Below the pieces are notes generated by a model that searched no databases, had not been told where the DNA came from, and saw nothing but the letters and a program-made list of their open reading frames with translations. The position numbers and the translations under genes are program-made. Below, one piece after another: positions 1-7,349 of a DNA stretch of 15,883 bases. Source of the stretch: AM-1111 sp046302135 (GTDB lineage Bacteria > Bacteroidota > Bacteroidia > B-17B0 > Aurantibacillaceae); the NCBI GenBank assembly GCA_046302135.1, contig JBKCIQ010000042.1, positions 1-15,883 of the forward strand. Direction: 5' to 3'. Position 1 is the first letter of the stretch. Each line of letters opens with the position of its first letter.

Positions 1-49
1 CATCGAGTGAGGAACCTGACATTAAACCAATTCCAATTAATCTATTCAT
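1..49 (-). CDS. anmK: Anhydro-N-acetylmuramic acid kinase, N-terminal fragment (runs off left edge)
   Basis: Only the first 16 codons and one base are in the window, read leftward from an ATG at 49-47. They encode MNRLIGIGLMSGSSLD, the nucleotide-binding start of AnmK, whose family signature is an I-G-x-MSGTS-x-DG stretch within the first 20 residues. Here the usual Thr is Ser. AnmK converts 1,6-anhydro-N-acetylmuramic acid plus ATP to MurNAc-6-phosphate in the cytoplasm, which recycles peptidoglycan fragments. The gene is divergent from the acyl-CoA dehydrogenase at 168, with 118 bases between the two starts. The call rests on one short but distinctive motif at the correct distance from a start codon. 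The remaining 350 or so residues cannot be checked here. Confidence 0.82.
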   Translation of the reverse strand, partial: MNRLIGIGLMSGSSLD

Positions 50-114
50 AATTCTAAAGCTAAAAATAGAGAAATTAATCTACGCATTTTGAATAAATTT
101 TTCACACGAAAACG

Positions 115-147
115 GTTGTATTTTTGATTCATTTTTTCCTAAATTTG
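115..147 (+). promoter_or_regulatory. Bacteroidota-type promoter for the acyl-CoA dehydrogenase gene
   Basis: TAAATTTG at 140-147 is a full match to the phylum's -7 consensus TAnnTTTG. A GTTG at 115-118 lies 21 bases upstream and can serve as the -33 element (consensus TTTG, usual spacing about 17-23). Transcription would start a few bases downstream, leaving a leader of roughly 15 bases before the ATG at 168. Assignment is by consensus only. Confidence 0.55.
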
Positions 148-167
148 ACAACCTAAATAAAATCCTT

Positions 168-1307
168 ATGAAATTTGAGTTGTCTGAAGAGCATTTAATG
201 ATACAAAAAGCTGCACGTGATTTCGCGCAGGAAGTACTTAAGCCCGGTGTGATAGAGCGAGATGAACACCAAAAATTCCCAACGGAATATGTAAAACAAA
301 TGGGTGAACTTGGATTTCTTGGAATGATGGTAGATCCAAAATACGGCGGAGGAGGTATGGATACCATTTCTTATGTGCTGGCAATGGAGGAGATTTCGAA
401 GGTGGATGCCTCCTGCTCTGTAATAATGAGTGTTAACAACTCGCTGGTTTGTTGGGGAATTGAAACTTTTGGAACAGAAGAGCAGAAACAAAAATATTTA
501 GTTCCTCTTGCAAAAGGTGAAATAATTGGTGCGTTTTGTTTATCAGAACCTGAGGCCGGATCTGATGCAACATCACAAAAAACTACAGCCATTGACATGG
601 GTGATCATTACCTGTTGAACGGAACTAAAAACTGGATTACTAACGGTTCGAGTGCTTCTGTTTATCTTGTGATTGCGCAAACCGATGTGTCAAAAGGACA
701 CAAGGGAATCAATGCTTTAATCGTTGAGAAAGGGATGCCCGGTTTTGTTATTGGGCCGAAAGAAAACAAGATGGGAATCAGAGCTAGTGATACGCATTCA
801 CTAATGTTCACCGATGTGAAAGTTCCGAAAGAAAATAGGATCGGGGAAGATGGTTTCGGATTTAAATTTGCAATGAAAACACTTTCCGGAGGAAGAATTG
901 GTATCGCTGCTCAAGCTTTGGGTATTGCGTCGGGTTCATATGAACTGGCACTTGCATATTCAAAAGAAAGAAAAGCTTTTGGAAAAGAAATTTCAAAACA
1001 TCAGGCAATACAGTTTAAGCTGGCAGACATGGCAACCCGCATTGAAGCTTCACGTTTGTTGTGTTTAAAAGCTGCCTGGTTAAAAGATAACGACTTGGAT
1101 TATGGGCAGGCAGGAGCGATGGCTAAAGTTTACGCTTCAGAAACTGCAATGTGGACCTCAACAGAGGCGGTTCAGGTACATGGAGGTTACGGATACGTGA
1201 AAGAATACCACGTAGAAAGATTGATGCGTGATGCGAAGATCACTCAGATCTACGAAGGAACGAGTGAAGTTCAAAGAATAGTAATTTCAAGATCTTTACT
1301 TTCTTAA
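168..1307 (+). CDS. Acyl-CoA dehydrogenase (short-chain/butyryl-CoA type)
   Basis: This is an FAD enzyme that oxidises acyl-CoA to trans-2-enoyl-CoA and passes electrons to electron-transfer flavoprotein in the cytoplasm. The 379-residue product has the family's usual length and three-part order: an N-terminal helical domain (1-120), a beta domain with the FAD/substrate motif FCLSEPEAGSD at 123-133 and WITNG at 156-160, and a C-terminal helical domain (235-379). SKERKAFGK at 265-273, QVHGGYGY at 336-343 and IYEGTSEVQR at 361-370 are signature segments. Glu363 in YEGTSE is the expected catalytic base, in the position used by short-chain and butyryl-CoA dehydrogenases. The start is supported by the MKFELSEEH opening and the -7 box just upstream. 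It is a single-gene unit, since the next gene has its own promoter. Branched-chain acyl-CoA specificity cannot be excluded. Confidence 0.95.
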   Translation: MKFELSEEHLMIQKAARDFAQEVLKPGVIERDEHQKFPTEYVKQMGELGFLGMMVDPKYGGGGMDTISYVLAMEEISKVDASCSVIMSVNNSLVCWGIETFGTEEQKQKYLVPLAKGEIIGAFCLSEPEAGSDATSQKTTAIDMGDHYLLNGTKNWITNGSSASVYLVIAQTDVSKGHKGINALIVEKGMPGFVIGPKENKMGIRASDTHSLMFTDVKVPKENRIGEDGFGFKFAMKTLSGGRIGIAAQALGIASGSYELALAYSKERKAFGKEISKHQAIQFKLADMATRIEASRLLCLKAAWLKDNDLDYGQAGAMAKVYASETAMWTSTEAVQVHGGYGYVKEYHVERLMRDAKITQIYEGTSEVQRIVISRSLLS

Positions 1308-1337
1308 TAACGAAACGCGTTAATATCCTCTTTTTAG

Positions 1338-1383
1338 GTTTAGCCGAGTATCCAACAGACTCAAAATAGAGGCTGAACTTTTT
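1338..1383 (+). terminator. Candidate terminator after the acyl-CoA dehydrogenase gene
   Basis: GTTTAGCC (1338-1345) pairs with GGCTGAAC (1371-1378) over 8 bp with one T-G wobble. GAGT (1346-1349) can extend the stem with ACTC (1359-1362), leaving an 8-base bulge on the right arm. Five T residues follow at 1379-1383. The hairpin lies 31 bases after the stop codon and ahead of the next promoter. The bulge makes it less than ideal. Confidence 0.42.
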
Positions 1384-1395
1384 ATCTCATTATCG

Positions 1396-1427
1396 CTTGA
1401 TTATACCACTACCTTTCGTTACATTTG
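1396..1427 (+). promoter_or_regulatory. Bacteroidota-type promoter for the barrel/PBP/kinase/receiver operon
   Basis: TACATTTG at 1420-1427 is a full match to the -7 consensus TAnnTTTG. CTTG at 1396-1399 lies 20 bases upstream and is a fair -33 element. The ATG at 1441 is only 13 bases after the -7 box, so the leader would be very short. This is the only good promoter candidate I found for the genes 1441-6275, which supports a single operon. Confidence 0.55.
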
Positions 1428-1440
1428 ACGTAATACATAT

Positions 1441-2511
1441 ATGAGATTACACCTACTCTCTCTTAAACTTATTTTCATATTGTTGTTTTTCCAACTAAAA
1501 TCACAGGAAAATGCAAAAAAAACAACCTTTAACGGGTTTGGTCATTTAGAGGCCGATGCTGATATCACAGAGTCTAATGGTGATTATTATTTTCAGATTG
1601 GGGAGCATGATTTTTTTATTAATTCCCAACTAACCGACAAAATAAGTTTTCTTGGAGAAAACGTTATCAGATTTGACTCTAAAACCTCCACAGGTTTTTC
1701 TGCAAGTATAGAAAGAGCAAGATTAAAATTCGATTATTATAAAAATCACAGTTTTCTTGTTGGAAAAGTGCACACACCGGTTAATTACTGGAATGATGTA
1801 TATCATCACGGAAGATTATTTTTTCCTACTGTAGCAAGGCCATTGGCTTTTAGCTATCTTATTCCATTGCATAATCTCGGTTTTGGTTTGCAAGGTCAAA
1901 ATCTCGGTAATTTGAATTTTGGCTACGACATTTTCATCGGAAACGGTATTGGGTCTACTGATAATTTTGATTTAGGCTCCGGTCAGTCTATTACTCTGGC
2001 ATTTCATATGAAACCAACAGAGGGCATGCGCTTAGGCGCCTCCTACTACAACGATTTTTTAAAGACAAATGTTTCAGGAGTACACAGCGGACACAGCAGC
2101 AGTTATGCAACATCAGGTAATCCTTACAAAGGTTCGATGAATTATGAACTTGCTTGTGCATCATTTGCTTACTTTTTGCCTAGGTTCGAATGTTTGAATG
2201 AATTTTCTTATAACAGAACGAAAAGTGATTCATTAGGTCTCGCAGAAAATTTTTCAAACTACATTTACTTAGGATATCGTGTTGTACCTAAATGCGTTGC
2301 CTATGTTTGTGCAGATTATTTAGATATTTCAAAAAAAGATCTTCACAGTTTACCACGCTCAAGTGCAAGTCTAATTCTCGGTGCACGATATGAGTTCAGT
2401 TACCTTATGAATATAAAATTTCAAGCCGGTGTTAACAGAACTTTACACGGGCATGGATTACATGGTGTTGATCAATTGAGTTTAAGATTACAATTTGCCT
2501 ACGGTTTCTGA
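1441..2511 (+). CDS. Outer-membrane beta-barrel (porin-like) protein
   Basis: The 356-residue product starts with a basic/hydrophobic signal peptide (about residues 1-21) ending ...LKSQ, a typical Bacteroidota cleavage context. The mature part is made of alternating polar and hydrophobic stretches separated by short Gly/Asn/Asp turns, as expected of transmembrane beta strands. It ends LRLQFAYGF, with the C-terminal aromatic residue typical of outer-membrane barrels. Motifs such as FLVGKVHTPVNYWNDVYHHG (residues 104-123) resemble porin-like proteins in which strands surround a pore. I cannot name the substrate. A His/Gly/Ser-rich segment (SGVHSGHSSSYATSG, about residues 212-226) probably forms an external loop. 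The stop overlaps the start of the next gene by one base, so translation is probably coupled. Its place ahead of a periplasmic binding protein and a sensor kinase suggests a role in ligand entry or envelope sensing. Confidence 0.75.
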   Translation: MRLHLLSLKLIFILLFFQLKSQENAKKTTFNGFGHLEADADITESNGDYYFQIGEHDFFINSQLTDKISFLGENVIRFDSKTSTGFSASIERARLKFDYYKNHSFLVGKVHTPVNYWNDVYHHGRLFFPTVARPLAFSYLIPLHNLGFGLQGQNLGNLNFGYDIFIGNGIGSTDNFDLGSGQSITLAFHMKPTEGMRLGASYYNDFLKTNVSGVHSGHSSSYATSGNPYKGSMNYELACASFAYFLPRFECLNEFSYNRTKSDSLGLAENFSNYIYLGYRVVPKCVAYVCADYLDISKKDLHSLPRSSASLILGARYEFSYLMNIKFQAGVNRTLHGHGLHGVDQLSLRLQFAYGF

Positions 2512-2939
2512 TGAAGTTAAGAATTCAATTCATATTATTTTTGTCGTTAGGTATTGCTTATTGCTATAGTCAAGATAATTTTGCGGTTATAGGAAATGAT
2601 ATTTCGGCCAATCAAATAAGTATTGCAGAGACCAAGGCAATTTTAAAAGGAAAGAATACCTTTTGGAAAAATGGTAAAAAGGTCATTTTGGTTCTTCCAT
2701 CATCAAAGCACCCCGGATCTAATGATTTTTCAAAGTTGTACTACAATACCAATTCAGATGGAGTGAAAAGATATTGGTTATCATTGGTTTTTCAGGGGAG
2801 ATCGTCTTCTCCTGTCTTTCTTGATACTGATAGAGAAATTATTGAATACATTACTAAAAATGAAGGTGCCGTTGGCGTCATAGACAAAGACAATCTAAAA
2901 TCTGTTGAAGATAAGTTTAAGATAAACATAATTAAATAA
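2511..2939 (+). CDS. Small periplasmic PstS-like substrate-binding protein
   Basis: The 142-residue protein has a signal peptide (about 1-21, ending CYSQ). The mature part resembles one part of a phosphate-type substrate-binding domain. A lysine-rich stretch near residues 46-57 reads LKGKNTFWKNGK, where PstS-like proteins carry the F-x-G-x-x-x-W-x-(D/N)G motif. It is followed by VILVLP, then YWLSLVFQG (88-96) and NEGAVGVID (117-125), the counterpart of the PGAIGY motif. At about 120 mature residues it is less than half of a normal two-lobed PstS, so a classical closed ligand cleft is unlikely within one chain. No permease or ATPase genes are adjacent. It overlaps the barrel gene by one base and lies 3 bases before the sensor kinase, which suggests that it presents a ligand or signal to the kinase and does not serve an ABC transporter. 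Phosphate as the ligand is unproven. Confidence 0.68.
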   Translation: MKLRIQFILFLSLGIAYCYSQDNFAVIGNDISANQISIAETKAILKGKNTFWKNGKKVILVLPSSKHPGSNDFSKLYYNTNSDGVKRYWLSLVFQGRSSSPVFLDTDREIIEYITKNEGAVGVIDKDNLKSVEDKFKINIIK

Positions 2940-2942
2940 TAA

Positions 2943-5873
2943 ATGTTCAAGGGAATTGCCTTAAAAATATGGTTACCCTTCACAATCTTAACTTTATTTA
3001 TCGGAATCAGTTTGCTTTTGTACATCCCCGAAAAACAAAAGCAAATTATACGCGAACAAAAAACAAGCGAACTCACAGAGGTTGCAAAAAACCTAGCGTT
3101 ATCCGTAGAGTTATCGATTAAGGACGAAGATTTCAGTAGCTTAAGAAAGTCCATGGATTACATTAAAAGTGCGTCTGAAATTTCATTCATTGCAGTCTAT
3201 AGCCAGGAGAAAGGACAAGTCCCTGTTTTATTCGAGATATTTCCCGCAGAAGCGAAAAAAGAAGCATTAGAAACGAATAGAGAAAAAAAATATTTAATTA
3301 CTCGCTCTGATTTCTCTACAGGAGTATTAAATGGTTATGTAGAAGTTGGACAAAAAAATGAAATCATCAATGAAATGGTCTCAAGGGTTATTAAACCAAT
3401 CTATTACATTCTGGGTATTGCATTTGTATTTTCTTTTTTCTTTTCTATATACGCAGCAAAAATAGTATCCAAGCCTCTTGTAAAACTTGCTTCTTTCACA
3501 CAAAGGATAGAAAATGGAAATCTTGAAGACAAAATACCAACAATAAATCAAAAAGATGAAGTTGGTGCTCTGTATGGAGGAATGGAAAGTTTGAGAAATA
3601 GTTTATTGATCAGCAGGAATAAAAATATTGAATTAACCTCAGGGCTAGAAAATCAGGTCAAGAAAAAAACGCTTGAACTTCAAGACTTGTTGGCGCAATT
3701 AAAGGAGGCGCAGAAAATAGCCAAATTCGGAAGTTATGTTTATGATATAGATAAAGATAAGTGGTCCTCCAGTGAGGAATTTGATCAGATCTTCGGTATT
3801 GATGAAAGTTATCCAAGAAATCTTGAAGGCTACATGAAATTGGTATCGGAACCATTTAGAAAAAAGCTATCCGATTCTTTCAGTTCATCAATTCTTACGG
3901 GAAATAACTTATTGCTGGATTATGAAATTGAAAGAAAAAGTGACGGAAAACGTTTATTTGTTTCAGGATATGGAAGAGTGGAGTTAAATGAAAACAATAA
4001 GCCCGTGAAAATATTCGGGGTAATTCAAGATATTACACAAAGAAAAGCGTCTGAAGAAGACCTAAGACGGTTGTCACTTGTTGCTAAAAACACTTCAAAT
4101 GGGGTGGTTATTACAGATGTGAATTATGGGATTCAATGGGTCAACGAAAGTTTCACAAAAATTACAGGTTACCAAATCGATGAGATCAGAGGGAAAAACC
4201 CATCTATGTTTCAGTTTGAAGAAACAGATCCTGAAACAAAATTAAAAATAAAAAATGCCCTAAAAGAACAAAAAAATGTTCAGGCAGAAATAATAAACAA
4301 GGGTAAAAGTGGGAATATTTATTGGCTCGATCTTTACATTGAACCATTATTCGATGATGAAGGTATATTAACTGGTTTCATTGCTGTTGAAATTGATATA
4401 ACTGACAGAAAAAAGAACATGGAATTACAGAAGGATTATATCAGGAAGATTGAAGAGAGTGAAAAACAAATAAGATTAATTAATGAGAATTTAGAGCAAC
4501 AAGTTGAAGAAAAAACAAAATCAATTAGAAATCTTGCCAATTTTCCCGAGGAAAATCCCGCTCCTATTTTTGAGTTCAACAAAATAACACACGAACTTAT
4601 TTATTGCAATCCGATCGGGAAAAAATTAATAAATGAACTAAACTTCGGCGAGAAGAATGTATGGGAAATATTGAATTTAGAGTCACTAAATCAAAGCATA
4701 AACAAAGAGTTCAGCTTTAAAAACCGCACCTACGAGGTGGGTATTTTTGAGTCGAAAGACGGAGATACTAGCCGTGTGTATTTTTATGATATCTCCGACA
4801 GAAAAGATAAGGAACAACAATTAAAAGAGTATGTAGGTAAACTAATAAAAACTGAAGAGGAATTAAGAGGCAAAACAAATGACCTGGAAACCGCAATTGA
4901 AAATCTAAAACTGTCACAAACAGAGTTAATCAACAAAGAAAAACTTGCTTCGCTTGGTATATTGGTAGCCGGAATTGCACATGAAGTAAATACACCGCTC
5001 GGAGCAATACAAGCGTCCTCAGGGAATCTCTATACGCTTTTTAATGAGGAGCTCATGGAAATAATTTACAGAGTGCGACATGAAGATTTTGTGGAAGCTG
5101 TAAATATTTTCAAACAGGTTTCCGAAAATAAAGAATTGAGTTTTACAGAAGAAAGAACAAGAACAAAATCAGTTACCGAATGGCTTCAAAATAAATTCCC
5201 TGATATTAATGGATTACACAGATTAGCACGCAACGTTGTAACACTCGGTCTCGATAAAGATGATAAAAAGCTCTCACAAATTCTCACAAACAAAAATTAT
5301 TCAGATCAAATTAACCTTGCACTTATCTTCCTGAGAACTTTCAAATCAATAAAAATCATTGAAGATGCATCCATAAAAGGATCAACATTAATTAAAGCGC
5401 TCAATTCTTATTCTCATGGATCCTCTAATCAAAAAATAGAATCAGTTAACATTAAAGAGAACATTGATAATTGTATTGTCATACTCTGGAATAAAATTAA
5501 AAAAGGTGCAACAGTAGTTAATAATATTCCGGAGAACCTAACTATTGAAGCATCAGGAGGCGAACTTTCTCAAGTTTGGACTAATCTTTTGAATAACGCC
5601 TTACAAGCGGCGGACAACAAATGTAAAATAGACATCAGCTATTCAAAAACAAATGAATTTCATTGCATTTCATTCATGAATGACGGACCTCAAATACCAC
5701 CAGAATACATGTCTCGCATTTTTGAACCATTTTTCACAACAAAATTAAGAGGTGAGGGAACTGGCCTGGGCCTAAGCATTATAAGAAGCATAATTGAAAA
5801 AATGGGAGGAAAAATCAGCTGTGAGAGTGAAGAATTGAAAACAATTTTTTATGTTTATCTTCCTATAAAATAA
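2943..5873 (+). CDS. Membrane sensor histidine kinase, HAMP plus three PAS-like regions
   Basis: This 976-residue kinase has a transmembrane helix at about 8-28, a periplasmic region at about 30-149 that looks like a small Cache/CHASE8-type sensor (my inference), and a second helix at about 152-173. A HAMP linker follows (172-225), then a coiled coil (226-258), PAS regions at about 258-368, 375-490 and 532-620, and another coiled coil (622-670). The phospho-acceptor is His680 in GIAHEVNTPLG, with an E-x-x-T phosphatase-type motif. The ATP-binding domain shows Asn881/Asn884/Asn885 in NLLNNALQAAD, NDGP at 913-916, FEPFFTTK at 927-934 and GEGTGLGLSI at 937-946. About 200 residues separate His680 from the N box, nearly double the usual distance. 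The extra 90 or so residues (about 700-790) lie between the two dimerisation helices. It is flanked by the binding protein (3 bases) and the receiver (6 bases), so both are likely partners. The ligand is unknown. Confidence 0.93.
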   Translation: MFKGIALKIWLPFTILTLFIGISLLLYIPEKQKQIIREQKTSELTEVAKNLALSVELSIKDEDFSSLRKSMDYIKSASEISFIAVYSQEKGQVPVLFEIFPAEAKKEALETNREKKYLITRSDFSTGVLNGYVEVGQKNEIINEMVSRVIKPIYYILGIAFVFSFFFSIYAAKIVSKPLVKLASFTQRIENGNLEDKIPTINQKDEVGALYGGMESLRNSLLISRNKNIELTSGLENQVKKKTLELQDLLAQLKEAQKIAKFGSYVYDIDKDKWSSSEEFDQIFGIDESYPRNLEGYMKLVSEPFRKKLSDSFSSSILTGNNLLLDYEIERKSDGKRLFVSGYGRVELNENNKPVKIFGVIQDITQRKASEEDLRRLSLVAKNTSNGVVITDVNYGIQWVNESFTKITGYQIDEIRGKNPSMFQFEETDPETKLKIKNALKEQKNVQAEIINKGKSGNIYWLDLYIEPLFDDEGILTGFIAVEIDITDRKKNMELQKDYIRKIEESEKQIRLINENLEQQVEEKTKSIRNLANFPEENPAPIFEFNKITHELIYCNPIGKKLINELNFGEKNVWEILNLESLNQSINKEFSFKNRTYEVGIFESKDGDTSRVYFYDISDRKDKEQQLKEYVGKLIKTEEELRGKTNDLETAIENLKLSQTELINKEKLASLGILVAGIAHEVNTPLGAIQASSGNLYTLFNEELMEIIYRVRHEDFVEAVNIFKQVSENKELSFTEERTRTKSVTEWLQNKFPDINGLHRLARNVVTLGLDKDDKKLSQILTNKNYSDQINLALIFLRTFKSIKIIEDASIKGSTLIKALNSYSHGSSNQKIESVNIKENIDNCIVILWNKIKKGATVVNNIPENLTIEASGGELSQVWTNLLNNALQAADNKCKIDISYSKTNEFHCISFMNDGPQIPPEYMSRIFEPFFTTKLRGEGTGLGLSIIRSIIEKMGGKISCESEELKTIFYVYLPIK

Positions 5874-5879
5874 TAAATA

Positions 5880-6275
5880 ATGGAGGCTCCAAAATTAATT
5901 CTTGCAGTTGACGATGAGTTCATCATTTTAGAATCACTCAGAATACAGTTAGAAAGAAATTTTGGAGTTGATTATATACTGGAATTTGCAGATTGTGCCG
6001 AAAGCGGCCTGGAAATTTTAAGTGAAGCATTTTCGGAAAATAAAAAATTATCGCTTGTAATAACTGACTGGATGATGCCCGGAATGAAAGGAGATGAATT
6101 TGCAAGAACAATAAGAACGAATTACCCGGAAACAAAAATTATCATGCTTACCGGGCAGGTAGATCAGAATGTACTGCAAAAAGTTTTAGAGGATAATGTA
6201 GTGGATAAAGTAATATCAAAGCCTTGGTCAGAGTTTCAGATTCGAGAAAATGCTCAAGAACTTCTAGACGCATGA
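5880..6275 (+). CDS. Stand-alone response-regulator receiver protein
   Basis: The 131-residue product is a single CheY-like receiver. It shows the acidic pair Asp11-Asp12 in AVDDE, the phospho-acceptor Asp63 in VITDWMMPG, Thr91 in MLTGQ and Lys114 in SKPW, all in the right order and spacing. There is no DNA-binding, GGDEF, HD or other output domain, and the protein ends 17 residues after the conserved lysine. The gene starts 6 bases after the sensor kinase stop, so it is almost certainly that kinase's cognate receiver. The Trp after Lys-Pro is common in receivers attached to cyclic-di-GMP or HD-type enzymes, but here no such enzyme is fused or adjacent. The output must come from protein-protein contact or from passing phosphate to an unlinked histidine phosphotransfer protein. 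Confidence 0.93.
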   Translation: MEAPKLILAVDDEFIILESLRIQLERNFGVDYILEFADCAESGLEILSEAFSENKKLSLVITDWMMPGMKGDEFARTIRTNYPETKIIMLTGQVDQNVLQKVLEDNVVDKVISKPWSEFQIRENAQELLDA

Positions 6276-6313
6276 TTAGTTGGTTTTTATACGCCTGAAA
6301 AACAATCGGTTAC

Positions 6314-6335
6314 AAAAAATTTGTCGCAATTTTTT
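6314..6335. terminator. AT-only inverted repeat after the receiver gene, possible weak terminator
   Basis: AAAAAATT (6314-6321) and AATTTTTT (6328-6335) form a perfect 8-bp inverted repeat around the 6-base loop TGTCGC, 38 bases after the receiver stop. The stem contains only A-T pairs, so it is weak in RNA. The trailing T run is part of the stem. It may end the 1441-6275 operon on either strand. Confidence 0.3.
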
Positions 6336-6389
6336 AGGTAATTTAAGATTATCATTATAGTTAAATTAGTTTTTAGGCATTTGAATAAT

Positions 6390-6436
6390 ACTAGTTTGTA
6401 ACTATTTTGTGTTTTTATCGTATAGCACTAGGATTT
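6390..6436 (+). promoter_or_regulatory. Candidate rpoD promoter region with two 11-bp-spaced repeats
   Basis: ACTAGTTTGT (6390-6399) and ACTATTTTGT (6401-6410) are near-identical (9 of 10 bases) and one helical turn apart. The second contains TTTG at 6406-6409, which is followed after 19 bases by TAGGATTT at 6429-6436. That is a -33/-7 arrangement with one extra base inside the -7 box. No perfect TAnnTTTG is present in the 196-base gap ahead of rpoD. A leader of about 30 bases would result. Weak evidence. Confidence 0.33.
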
Positions 6437-6471
6437 AATAATTTAACTATCTACAAACTTAAAATTTTTGC

Positions 6472-7338
6472 ATGAGACAATTAAAAATTACCAAACAAGT
6501 TACCAATCGTGAAACGGCATCCCTTGATAAATACCTACAAGAGATCGGCCGAGTTGAATTAATTACTGCTGAGGAAGAAGTTGAGTTGGCAAGACGTATC
6601 AAACAGGGAGAGCAATGGGCTCTTGAGAAACTAACCAAAGCGAATCTAAGATTCGTAGTTTCAGTTTCAAAACAGTACCAAAACCAGGGATTGAGTCTTC
6701 CTGATTTGATTAACGAGGGAAATCTGGGTCTGATAAAAGCCGCACAGCGATTTGATGAAACGAGAGGTTTTAAATTTATTTCTTATGCAGTTTGGTGGAT
6801 TCGTCAGAGTATTTTACAAGCCCTTGCTGAACAATCTCGAATTGTACGTTTACCTTTAAATAAAATTGGCTCCATAAATAAAATAAATAAAACGTTCGCA
6901 AAACTGGAGCAAGAATTTGAAAGAGAGCCTAGTGCCGATGAAATTGCCCAGGTTTTGGAAATGACTACTGACGACATTAAAGAAACCATGAAAAACAATG
7001 GCCGTCATGTTTCCATGGACGCACCACTTAGTTCAAGTGAAGATGGCGGAAGCATGTATGACGTTATGACTAATGAAGATTTGCCATCCCCGGAAGGTGG
7101 ACTTATCAGTGAATCTTTACAAAGAGAAATCGAAAGAGCACTAACAACTTTGACCTCACGCGAGGCGGATGTAGTTCGTTTGTATTTTGGATTAAATGGG
7201 CAACACCCACTAACGCTCGAAGAAATAGGTGAAAAATTTGACTTAACTCGAGAAAGAGTACGTCAAATAAAAGAAAAAGCAGTTCGCAGACTAAAACATA
7301 CATCAAGAAGTAAGATTCTTAGAACTTACCTTGGTTAA
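6472..7338 (+). CDS. rpoD: Primary (housekeeping) RNA polymerase sigma factor
   Basis: This sigma-70 family protein directs core RNA polymerase to promoters. At 288 residues it lacks region 1.1 and the long non-conserved insert of E. coli RpoD, as is normal in Bacteroidota. Region 1.2 covers about 16-49, beginning SLDKYLQEIGR. Region 2 (about 54-125) includes NLRFVVSVSKQYQNQGL, DLINEGNLGLIKA and the -10-melting segment FKFISYAVWWIRQSI. Region 3 covers about 130-205. Region 4 (222-285) carries the -35-type helix-turn-helix LTLEEIGEKFDLTRERVRQI (248-267). The opening MRQLKITKQ is the expected start for this group, which fixes the ATG at 6472. It appears to be transcribed alone, between the receiver operon and a strong hairpin at 7350-7398. 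It is the sigma factor expected to read the TAnnTTTG promoters noted in this window. Confidence 0.97.
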   Translation: MRQLKITKQVTNRETASLDKYLQEIGRVELITAEEEVELARRIKQGEQWALEKLTKANLRFVVSVSKQYQNQGLSLPDLINEGNLGLIKAAQRFDETRGFKFISYAVWWIRQSILQALAEQSRIVRLPLNKIGSINKINKTFAKLEQEFEREPSADEIAQVLEMTTDDIKETMKNNGRHVSMDAPLSSSEDGGSMYDVMTNEDLPSPEGGLISESLQREIERALTTLTSREADVVRLYFGLNGQHPLTLEEIGEKFDLTRERVRQIKEKAVRRLKHTSRSKILRTYLG

Positions 7339-7349
7339 TCTGGTTAAAA

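Noticed and set aside
80..598. Open frames on the minus strand under the acyl-CoA dehydrogenase gene
   Set aside because: They overlap a gene with full family motifs, show no recognisable domains and have low-complexity translations typical of antisense frames.
2511..2939. A complete phosphate ABC transporter component
   Set aside because: The protein is half the size of PstS and no permease or ATPase genes are adjacent, so a transporter role is not supported.
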